Positions 1-8,158 of a DNA stretch of 64,000 bases are shown piece by piece. Source of the stretch: Brachionus koreanus (lineage: Eukaryota > Rotifera > Eurotatoria > Ploima > Brachionidae); contig PJRA01000420.1 in assembly GCA_016987375.1 (NCBI GenBank), positions 173,696 to 237,695 on the forward strand, written 5' to 3'. A program made the position numbers and the translations under genes. Each line of letters opens with the position of its first letter. Position 1 is the stretch's first letter. A model generated the notes under the pieces. That model worked only from the letters and a program-made list of their open reading frames with translations, did not search any database and had not been told where the DNA came from.

Positions 1-762
1 CAAACTTATCATATTTTTAATGGCAGATTTTAAAAACAATTCTGTTTCGTTATAGCATCTATTTTCCTCTTCAATTTGTTCTTGCAGTTTTTTGCAATTT
101 TCTGCCAAGTCTTTTTCGGATAAATCACATTTTTTCTTAGTCTGCGACACAGAGTTGTCAGTGCTCTTTTTTACATACTTGGCCTCCATGTTTGTCTTGG
201 CCTTGAGCTCTTGCAATTTGTCTTTTAAATGAGCAATTAGTTCATTACGTTTTTGAATTTCGACCTCTTTTTCTTGTTTTATATCTATCAATGCTTTTTT
301 AAGATCAATTATCACTTTACGAGTCTCTTCCTCTCGTTTGATAATTTGCTGAAATTCGGTCTTGTTGCCTTTTTCTCGCTTGACCACATCTCGCAACGAA
401 TCAAGCGAATTGTCTCTCAAGTCTTGAGACAAATATTCGAGCATACGTTGCACAAAAAGCCTTTCTACTTCGATTTTTTCGAATGTGTCCCGGCTCAACG
501 GGTTTTGATTAAAAGCTCGATTGACGCCGTGGGTGGCAGCCTTTAGATTTTTTATTCTCTCCGAGTTGTTGTTGAAACCAAGAAATTTTCCTTCCATATC
601 AGCTTGATTGTTTTTAATTTCATTAATTGTCTCCTCAAGTATTTCTCTAGTGTTAGAGCGCATTTCTGTCGTCAGCGGCATTATTTGACCACTTATTTCG
701 AGCTTATCGATTGTGTCCTCCAAACAACCGATAAGCTGTATATTGATTACATCAGTTTCCAT
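1..762 (-). CDS. IQCG: Dynein regulatory complex subunit 9 (IQ motif-containing G), 5' part
   Basis: The minus strand is open from an ATG at 762 to the window edge, giving 254 codons with no stop; the rest of the gene lies outside the window. The protein is helical and charged. It has the features I know from the IQCG/DRC9 family: an early LEDTIDKLEISGQIMP segment, then LKDKLQELKAKTNMEAKYVK, a QTKKKC motif and an IEEENRCYNETELFL stretch in the central coiled coil. The C-terminal IQ calmodulin-binding motif of the family would lie beyond the edge. DRC9 is part of the nexin-dynein regulatory complex that coordinates dynein motors in motile cilia. The start is the only upstream Met of the open frame and no intron is needed in the visible part. 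The identification is strong; completeness is unknown. Confidence 0.88.
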   Translation of the reverse strand, partial: METDVINIQLIGCLEDTIDKLEISGQIMPLTTEMRSNTREILEETINEIKNNQADMEGKFLGFNNNSERIKNLKAATHGVNRAFNQNPLSRDTFEKIEVERLFVQRMLEYLSQDLRDNSLDSLRDVVKREKGNKTEFQQIIKREEETRKVIIDLKKALIDIKQEKEVEIQKRNELIAHLKDKLQELKAKTNMEAKYVKKSTDNSVSQTKKKCDLSEKDLAENCKKLQEQIEEENRCYNETELFLKSAIKNMISL

Positions 763-924
763 TATGATAAAATTTTAAATTTTAAAAAAAATATATTATT
801 TTGTTACTTTTTGGGTTTAGTGTTAATCTTGGTTGCCATGGCAACAATTGCTTTAGAGCAAGTAGATTAAGAGCATAATAAATTTAATATTTTTGCTTGC
901 TGTTGGATTCAAAAAAAAAAAAAG

Positions 925-997
925 TGCCGAAACTCGGGATCGAACCAAGGACCTTTAGATCTTCAGTCTAACGCTCTCCCAACTGAGCTATTTCGGC
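925..997 (-). tRNA. tRNA-Phe (anticodon GAA)
   Basis: A 73-base cloverleaf can be read on the minus strand: acceptor GCCGAAA pairs with UUUCGGC, the D-loop contains AGUUGGGA, the anticodon loop is CUGAAGA with GAA at 964-962, and the T-arm is CUUGG-UUCGAUC-CCGAG, followed by discriminator A. There is no intron. Thirteen A's at 911-923 give a T run just past the 3' end, a good RNA polymerase III terminator. It is identical to the copy at 44274-44346. Confidence 0.97.
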
Positions 998-1065
998 TCA
1001 TAATTTTAAATTAATTTTAAAAAATTTTTAAAATAAAAATAATTTATTTAAAACAATAAATATAG

Positions 1066-1470
1066 TTAAAATTGGACATAGTAAGGATTATTAACATTCA
1101 TATCGTAGCTAATTTGAGTACATTGAGTTTGAATATTGTTTGATAGATGATCAGATTGCTGATAAGATTTTCTTTTACGGCATCTTGCTTTATTTTTATC
1201 TGATAAACAATCCTGGTAATGATTAGTTGTATTGTCAAAGTCAATATTCATATTGAGTATTGAATATAAAAATTTAATGTAATCTGCAGCTAATTTAAGA
1301 GTTTGAATTTTGCTTAGCTTGTCTGATGGAAGAGTGGGTACAATTTTCCTTAGTTTTTCGAACGCTTCGTTTAAAGACTCGGTTCTTTGTCGCTCACGAA
1401 CATTGGCCGCTTGGCGCACCGGCTCAAATGGGGGCTCAAGTTTAAAACGCTTCGGCGAAGAATATTCCAT
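1066..1470 (-). CDS. twist: Twist-family bHLH transcription factor
   Basis: Single-exon frame of 134 codons. Residues of about 20 to 75 form a bHLH domain that is almost textbook Twist: [16 protein letters not shown] in basic region and helix 1, the loop [20 protein letters not shown], and helix 2 ending YIKFLYSIL. The [15 protein letters not shown] loop and helix are diagnostic of Twist rather than Hand, Paraxis or Scleraxis. Twist proteins bind E-boxes (CANNTG) as dimers and specify mesoderm. The protein is short: there is no N-terminal extension beyond an SPKRFK basic patch. The C-terminal WR (tryptophan-arginine) motif of many Twist proteins is missing; the end is a polar tail finishing PYYVQF. 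A further 5' exon cannot be excluded, but MEYSSPKRF is a plausible start. Confidence 0.88.
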   Translation of the reverse strand: MEYSSPKRFKLEPPFEPVRQAANVRERQRTESLNEAFEKLRKIVPTLPSDKLSKIQTLKLAADYIKFLYSILNMNIDFDNTTNHYQDCLSDKNKARCRKRKSYQQSDHLSNNIQTQCTQISYDMNVNNPYYVQF

Positions 1471-2985
1471 TTTGTATGAACAAAAATCAGGTTCAAAAAT
1501 AGTGTTATTTATACCTTGTTTGATAGATCATAAGCGCCTTTTATCTCTTTAATTAAGCTCAATCAAACAACGAGTAAATAAAAATCATTAGCTAGTTTAT
1601 TTATTTTGTTTTAAATAAAAGCTTGATATTTTAGGAAAATAAATTTTCTTTTTTATTTTGATATTTAAAAAAGATGAATGTTATTGCTTCTGGAAATGAT
1701 TAGCTTCATTTTTGGATGACTTCTTAAAGGTTCAATTATCACTAGTGATATTTTCCTATTCAAACACATTTAGGAACAATTAGTTTTATTTTTTTACATA
1801 AAATTTTTAGCTATTCATTGATCCTTTCGTTGCCTTGAAAGACTTTTTGTTTTGAATTTTTTAGCTAATTTGTTTAGAAATTCAACAGCGGTGGTATTAG
1901 AATTCATTTTATTTTTTTTGTTTAAGAATGTTTTGTTTATTTCAATAAGAGCTAAGAATATTTTGAATAAATAATTTGCTCAATGATTTATTTACAAATA
2001 AGATGCTACTTTTATGTTTTTCAATAGTTTTAAAATAATAAAAAAATAGTTTTAAAAAAAAAATAGTTTATTCATATTAAGAAAATAACACTTTTTGAAC
2101 TTTTTCAACAAAAATAATTTAATAAAATTTGTTTAGAAATTAAATAAAATTCGAAATATTTTTCATAAGCAATTTCATTTTTATCACATCTCATAAGACA
2201 AAAAATACATTGACACATCGATTGAGATAGACATAAATATATTGAAGAAAATAATTGTTTCCATATTAAAAAATAATTATTTTTAAATAATTAACTTTTT
2301 AGCTATAAATTGAAAAAATGAAATGTTAATCAGCATATTTGCTAACCTTTTGATTAGTCTTGAAAATTAAATAAATAAAAAAATTATATTCAACCTTTGT
2401 TGCTCTTTTTTTATCTGATGTAATTTTTCTGATATTGAAATAAGACAAAAAATAAAACATCAACATGATTAAGATTGATTATTTATTTTAGGTAAAAAGG
2501 TACAATAAAGTATTTTGAAAAATTGTTCAAGCTTTAAATTTTACAATTGTGTTAATGTAGTATCTAAAATTTATTTTAAACTTACAGGGTTACACATTAT
2601 GGTAGCTCTTTACAATAAGTTTAACTGAGAATTTTAATTATTTAATAAGAGATTAAATCAATAACAAATATTCAAAGGAAAAAAAGCTCAAAAAATGTTA
2701 AAATAAAATAAAAGAATTTTATTTATTGATTCCTAAAATTTAACCCTGCCCTTTAAATCCAATCTTTAATTTTTTTAAAATTTTTGTAATATTTTTTATT
2801 CTCTTGTATCTTATTTTTTATTTTTCTTATCCTAATAATTAAAAAAACTTTAATTTAATGTCTTTAATTTAATCCCGAAGTTCCTACTCTGGTGCATTGC
2901 TTTTTAAATCATTTTTTTAACATGGTCGAGGTCTATGTCTCGGCATGCACTAAACATGCTTCTTCGACTATTTATGAACATCATC
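1471..2985. other. Gene-free AT-rich spacer upstream of twist
   Basis: No open frame or family match worth reporting. The first few hundred bases are the 5' flank of the minus-strand twist gene and should hold its promoter, but I see no recognisable motif arrangement. Homopolymer A and T runs dominate. Confidence 0.6.
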
Positions 2986-3105
2986 TTAAACATTTATTAT
3001 ATTATCTAGTTTGTTTTTAAATACATTTTTTGATTTTGCATTAGCCACTTCAATTGGTAATTTGTTCCATTGCTTATTTGGGCGACTAAACCATTTTACA
3101 GTAAC
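2986..3105 (-). mobile_element. Fossil C-terminus of a non-LTR retrotransposon ORF2
   Basis: The minus strand encodes about 39 residues ending in a stop at 2986-2988. They match the C-terminal tail typical of Jockey/CR1/RTE-like reverse transcriptases: FSRPNKQWNKLPIEVANAKS followed by VFKNKLDNIINV. In those families the consensus is W-N-x-LP-x-x-V-x-x-A, then FK-x-x-LD. No intact upstream reverse-transcriptase frame remains, so this is a dead 3' end. Together with the similar piece at 47277-47389 it shows this class of element has been active in the genome. Confidence 0.65.
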
Positions 3106-3240
3106 ATGAGCTCACCTTTCTCATTTCTTGCTCCCACTTCATGTACAATTAAACCTTTCAAAATATTTCTCGTAAATTATGCCTCTCAATTTCTTAATTT
3201 TATTAGATAAAAGACAAATTATTAAATGTTTAATGATAAT

Positions 3241-3316
3241 TGGGGGGGCTAAGTCAACTCAATTTTTTGAATGAGAGGACCCAGGCCCCGCTAGTCCCCC
3301 TCTGGCTACGCCACTG
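3241..3316. mobile_element. hAT-like transposon terminus (probable)
   Basis: A GC-rich island in very AT-rich DNA ends, read on the minus strand from 3316, with CAGTGGCGTAGCCAGAG and then a run of G's. CAGTGGCG-type ends followed by G-rich sequence are common for hAT-superfamily elements and related non-autonomous repeats in animals. I could not find the partner terminus or an 8-base target duplication, so the superfamily is a suggestion only. Confidence 0.35.
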
Positions 3317-3704
3317 TTTCCAAAGATTCAATATCCTTCTAAAGATACGGTCTTCATGCTTGATTTTAATATCCCAAATGTGATCTCACAAAAGACAATT
3401 TGATTGTCCTTTGAGAAATTAATGTATTTCAAAAAATCAATTATTTTTATTTTTGTGTTGAAATTTTGACTAAATAAAAAAAAAAAAAACAAAAATAAAT
3501 AAACTGAAAAAATGTTAAGTTAACTCAGAAATTAATGGTGAAATGTATTTGCATTACAAAATGCGATCCATTGCGTTATGAATTAGAACAAAAAGGTTGA
3601 AATAAAAAAAAACCATTTCGAAAATTTATCATAAAAAAATAAACTAAAAAAAATTGTGTATTAGAACAGACTTATTGGTTGGTGCCTGACAAACAAGCTA
3701 AAAG

Positions 3705-5117
3705 ATGACCGATGCCGGATTCTTTAAAGGCACATCTGCCGACCAAGACAGTCGATTTTCAGACAAGAACAAAAAACTCATGAAAACAATGAAATTCGCT
3801 GACAATTTGGAGAAAAAAATCGACATGAAAAAAATACAACTGGAAGTAATGAAGCCGTTCATAACACAAAAATTAAACAATCTAATGCCTATTGAAGACG
3901 AGGTTATAATCGAGTATGTTTTCTCTCAACTAGAACAATCACAAGTAAAATTTATCTAAAATAATAAAAAACATAAAAATTTTTTTTTTTTTAATGTGGT
4001 AGTTTCCGGATGGAAAATCAATGCAAATGATGTTGACTGGATTTTTGGGAAAGACCAAGGCCAAAGAGTTCATGGGTGACTTGTGGGTTTTGCTATTGGA
4101 GGCCCAGGAGAGCGAGTACGGCATTCCGCGAGAGCTGATCGAACAAAAAAAAGCAGAACTAGCCCGCAAAAAGGTATCATTTTTGTTTAACTTTTTAACT
4201 AAATCATAAAACAACCTTGGTCTATACATTCTAATTGAGCAGGCTTTGGTCATGTTCACCGACAGTAAATCAACATGGCACAATAGTAAATTTTGTTCCA
4301 ATACAAATAATTATTTATTTTAATAATATTTAAATTTCTAGGCAATATCCTAAAATACTCGCAGAGACTTACATCTTAAAAAAAAATTTCTTTGTTAGAC
4401 AAAGGTTTTTGTTCAAGTAAAAAAAATTAATTATTAATCATAAAGGAAGAGGAGACGAAGCGGTCGGAGAGGACGCGCCGCTCAGTGTCACGTGAGCACA
4501 AGCGTCATCGGTCCAAATCAAGAGACCGCAGGGACAGAGAGAAAGAGAGGGAACGCGAGAGGGAATTGCGCGAGAAGAGAGAGTGGGAAAAGATGCGCGA
4601 AAAGGAGCGCGATAGGGAGCGCCACAAGGACAGAAGAGAGCAGCACCGGTCGCATGACGACTATGAGTCATCCAGGAAAAAGTTAAAAACAGATCGACAT
4701 TCGAAGCACAGAAAAAAGACTAGTGACAGACACAAGTCGGGCCGGGACCGTAAATCGCGCCGGTCTGAAAAAGAGCACAAGCGAAAAAAAAGACGCACTC
4801 CGTCCTCGTCGAGCTCTTCTTCCAGCTCGTCCGATTCGGAGTCGTCTTCGTCAAGTTCTTCGGACTCATCGTCGTCGTCGTCCTCGTCCGATTCGTCAAG
4901 CTCGGACGAATCGACTAAACGACGCGTTAAATCCAAACGATCTCATCACAAGCCTAGTCGTAAGTCAGATAATAAGGAAAATTTGTCCAAACAAAGCCAA
5001 AATGGTACTGAAGAAGATCCGACTGAGAGCGAAAAAGTTTTGAGAGAAAAAGCGCTTGAATCAATAAAAAAATCAAAACAAAGTGAACAAGCCATGCAAC
5101 AAGATCAGTCTAAATAA
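3705..5117 (+). CDS. SRRM1: Serine/arginine repetitive matrix protein 1 (SRm160), compact form
   Basis: Three exons in phase 0: 3705-3944, 4003-4173 and 4446-5117, giving 360 residues. Exons 1 and 2 encode the PWI nucleic-acid-binding domain. It opens MTDAGFFKGTSADQDSRFSD, close to the family start, and continues with the LMPIEDEVIIEYVFSQLE, MMLTGFLGK and EFMGDLWVLLLEAQES segments. Exon 3 is an Arg/Lys/Glu-rich and then Ser-rich low-complexity tail, followed by VLREKALESIKKSK, which resembles the conserved C-terminus of vertebrate SRRM1. The protein acts as a splicing coactivator in the nucleus and associates with the exon junction complex. It is much shorter than the roughly 900-residue vertebrate protein because the RS region is reduced. 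Introns are 58 and 272 bases; the join 4173/4446 is my inference from frame and acceptor AG. Confidence 0.9.
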
Positions 5118-5295
5118 AATTTTATTTTTTCTTTTGTTTAAATGTAATTTTTTTTTTCAAATAAAGAAAACTTAATTTTTTCTTTTTCAATAAAATTTTA
5201 AATTTAAAATTTTTTTTTTTTTCAAACGAGGTGTTATTTACCTTGTGAACAAAAGACACCCATATTTTACAAAATTCAACGCTAAAATAAATTAG

Positions 5296-6255
5296 ATGAA
5301 GTTTTGGAAAATTTTGCTCACAAATAAACTAACTTTGAATAAAATTGTGTGCAAACGAAGTCTATCAGTAACAAGCCTAAATGGCTACAGGTCCTTGATC
5401 AGTGTTAAGGGTGAAGACTCGGCCCTTTTTTTGCAAAATTTGACAACTAACAACATTTATCAGTTGAACGATCAAAATCCGGCTCAGTATGCCATGATTT
5501 TGAACAGTAGAGGTCGTATGATGTACGACACTATTGTTTATAAACATCCGACTGATACTGCTAATTACTTGTTGGAATTGGACTCTAATTGCATTGAGCA
5601 AGCAATGAAGTACTTTAGATTGTTTAGAATAAAGAAAAAAGTTGACTTGGCTATTGAAAATTTGAGCTTATTTTCAGTTTTTAAAACTGATAAAAATTTT
5701 TTAAGCCAAAATTCTTTAATTACTGCCAAAGACCCAAGATGTGCTGATTTGGGCTATCGGGTTATCTTACCCAAAGATGAAACATTGTCGACAAACTCTG
5801 ATTTAAATGAGTACAAAAAATTTTTGTACCAAAATGGTGTTGCTGAAAATGGCGAAGATTTTTCTCAAGCTAATTCCATTCCGCTTGAGTATAATATAGA
5901 ATTTTTAAATGGAGTCTCGTTTGATAAAGGTTGTTATTTAGGACAAGAATTGGTTGCTAAAACACACTATACTGGTGTGGTGAGAAAACGCATTATGCCA
6001 ATTAAGCTTGTTAATCTGACAGAAACAAAATTTGAGAAGGAAAGCGTAATTTTGAACAAAAAAACCGGGCAAACTGTAGGAAAATTGAAGAATTTGATAC
6101 AAGATTGCGGTATTGCCATGCTTAGATTGGCCAATGTGGACAAAGACGCAATTGTTCTTTTGGATGATCAAAAAAATGAACACTCCGTTCAAGTTTTTAT
6201 TCCTAAATATTGGCCTTTAGACGAACCAATTTTAAAAGATTTAAAAAGATTTTAG
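5296..6255 (+). CDS. IBA57: IBA57, mitochondrial iron-sulfur cluster assembly factor
   Basis: Single exon of 319 codons. The protein belongs to the GcvT/YgfZ folate-binding fold. The first roughly 25 residues are basic and hydroxylated, a plausible mitochondrial presequence. The early segment GEDSALFLQNLTTNNI matches the family. The diagnostic IBA57/YgfZ signature FDKGCYLGQELVAKTHYTG is near residues 212-230, including the conserved Cys of KGCYLGQE. Together with ISCA1 and ISCA2, IBA57 matures 4Fe-4S clusters for aconitase and radical-SAM enzymes such as lipoate synthase. It starts 178 bases after the SRRM1 stop on the same strand, but nothing suggests co-transcription. Length is close to the human protein (356). 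Confidence 0.93.
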   Translation: MKFWKILLTNKLTLNKIVCKRSLSVTSLNGYRSLISVKGEDSALFLQNLTTNNIYQLNDQNPAQYAMILNSRGRMMYDTIVYKHPTDTANYLLELDSNCIEQAMKYFRLFRIKKKVDLAIENLSLFSVFKTDKNFLSQNSLITAKDPRCADLGYRVILPKDETLSTNSDLNEYKKFLYQNGVAENGEDFSQANSIPLEYNIEFLNGVSFDKGCYLGQELVAKTHYTGVVRKRIMPIKLVNLTETKFEKESVILNKKTGQTVGKLKNLIQDCGIAMLRLANVDKDAIVLLDDQKNEHSVQVFIPKYWPLDEPILKDLKRF

Positions 6256-6958
6256 TTATTTTTCTTATTTTATTCAATAAAATAAATCATTTTTTGATAA
6301 AACCTTTAATTTTTTAAGTATTTTCAAAAAACAAGTAATTTTTGTTTAAAAACAAGGACTTTAAGTCAAATTTATGATTTTTTTGGTAGAAATAATAAAA
6401 ATAAAGTAAGCTTAATTTTCAAGTTTGACATATCATTTTTATCAAAAACTGTTCAAATTTTATTTTGACAATGTACTTAGTTATGAATAACTTATAATTG
6501 TAAAAAAAATAAAATTATATTAGATTATTCAGTGAATTTAAAAAATAGGAATTTAAAAATCACTCGATAAATATAAGCTACTAATTTTTCAAAGATTGTC
6601 TACATATTCTACATATTTAGATTATTGTTCAATTTAGATTTTTGTTATTTTTCAATATTTAAATAATTTAAATTCAATTTTGAAGTTAATAACTTCATGT
6701 GCTTTTTAACATGGAACTCTTGATAGAATGTCATATTTGTCAAGAGATCAATTTTGAAGTTTTCAACATTTATTTATTTATTTTTATTTTGAAAAAAAAT
6801 TCAAAAAATTTTATTTAAATGTTTCAATGTAAAAGTTTTTTTTTTTTTATAAAAATTTCAAGTGTTAATCAGTCATTTATGACAAAGTCATATGTTGATT
6901 AACCTTAAAATTGTAAAGGAAGATGACAAAAATTTTGAACATTAAAAAAATTAGATAG

Positions 6959-7030
6959 TTCCGTGATAGTATAGTGATGAGAATTCTCGCCTGTCAAAGA
7001 AGTTCTAAAATTTAAACTCAATATTACAGA
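6959..7030 (+). pseudogene. Decayed tRNA-Asp(GTC)-like sequence
   Basis: The 5' half reads like tRNA-Asp: TAGTATAGTGATGAGAAT for the D-arm, then TCTCGCCTGTC for the anticodon stem and loop with GTC. The anticodon 3' stem, T-arm and acceptor 3' strand no longer pair, so the gene is dead or is a tRNA-derived fragment such as the head of a SINE. Confidence 0.6.
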
Positions 7031-7187
7031 TAAATTTTATTAAAAATAGTTTTTTTTAATGTTTTTTAAATTTATAATTAAATTTTTTGTTTAAAATGCA
7101 TCTTGAACAATAATTTGACCATATATATCCCTTTTTGCATCTAGAAATAGATATAAGTTTAGTTTAATTCATATTTATACTTTTAAC

Positions 7188-7645
7188 TTACAAACACACA
7201 GATGAAATTTGATCACATTTGAGACCTCTCATCTTGTCACATCTATCCACTTTTTCTTCACTAGAACTCGAGGATGATGAGTCAATCGAGTCACATTTTG
7301 ACATAAAATTCAAAACTAAAATCAAATTTTATTCACTGTAATAAGAAAAAAAAAAGAAGATACTATACCACAGTAATTCTCATTAGAACGCCATCTCGAT
7401 CCATTCACGCATCTATTTTAATGTTAAAATAAGATTTAATGATTCATCAAAATTTCTATTTACAAGCATCTATTGTAAATGCATCGAAGGCCTTTATTTT
7501 TCATACAATGATCATTTTTGAAGCACTGTCCGTGAAATGAATTCGCATTCGGCCAGCTTTTTGCCAAAATCCAATTGAGATTAGCTAGAGCTAAAATTAA
7601 TAAAAATAAAATTTTAAATTCTTTCATATCTTGTTTTTTGGTCAA
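7188..7645 (-). CDS. Small secreted cysteine-rich protein with two EB-like repeats
   Basis: I model three exons on the minus strand: 7464-7645, 7369-7412 and 7188-7315, with small introns of 51 and 53 bases. This gives 117 residues from the outer Met, or 111 if translation starts at the better Met at 7627. From that Met, KEFKILFLLILALANLNWILA is a clear signal peptide core. The mature chain has two similar modules: QCFKNDHCMKNKGLRC and KVDRCDKMRGLKCDQISSVC. They share the pattern C-x4-C-x4-GL-x-C and are separated by a Ser-rich linker. This spacing resembles EB-type modules of secreted invertebrate proteins. Splice sites GT/AG and phases agree, but this is a manual model. The role is unknown; neighbours give no clue. 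Confidence 0.55.
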
Positions 7646-8158
7646 TTTATTTTTTCATTTTTTTTATATTTTTCCTAATAGTTCAAATTTAGACATGATT
7701 ATCGCAAATTAGGACTAATTAAATAATTAAAAAGAAAAAACATTTAAATGTAAAATTTTATTCTAAAAAATTTTAACTTAGTTCATAGAAAATGCTAAAT
7801 ATTTGCTAGCTATAATTTTTGTTTAAATTTATGATAGAAAAAAATTTTGTTTTTTTTTATTAATATTTTTTTCTAAAATTAATTACTAAATATTAACACG
7901 CAAGCACAAAATTAGTCTTATTGAGTATAAAATAATTATAATATTTTTTGTTTTTGTTTTTTTTTTTAAATTAAAAGTTGAAATATTATTAGAGTCTTGA
8001 TGACTGAAAAGTGAAAAATTCCAAGTCCATTGATGAAAAAAAAAATAGAGAAAGTAAAAAAAAAAATTCTAAAATTGGACAAACATACGCAAAAAACCCG
8101 AGATAAAAAAATAAAAATAAAATGACTAATTAGTTTTTTGTTCCTATTTTTTAATTGT
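7646..8158. other. Spacer with no visible gene
   Basis: AT-rich sequence between the 5' end of the secreted peptide gene and the 3' end of MAP1. I see only homopolymer tracts. Confidence 0.6.

Noticed and set aside
4240..4287. Possible extra SRRM1 exon after a GAGCAG acceptor
   Set aside because: It reads ALVMFTDSKSTWHN then stops, matches nothing in the family, and skipping it gives a good PWI-to-RS join.
3939..4301. Minus-strand frame of 120 codons
   Set aside because: It overlaps the SRRM1 introns and exon 2 on the opposite strand and has no coding character.
4661..4936. Minus-strand Glu/Asp-rich frame
   Set aside because: Antisense of the Ser-rich coding part of SRRM1; acidic codons mirror TCN serine codons.
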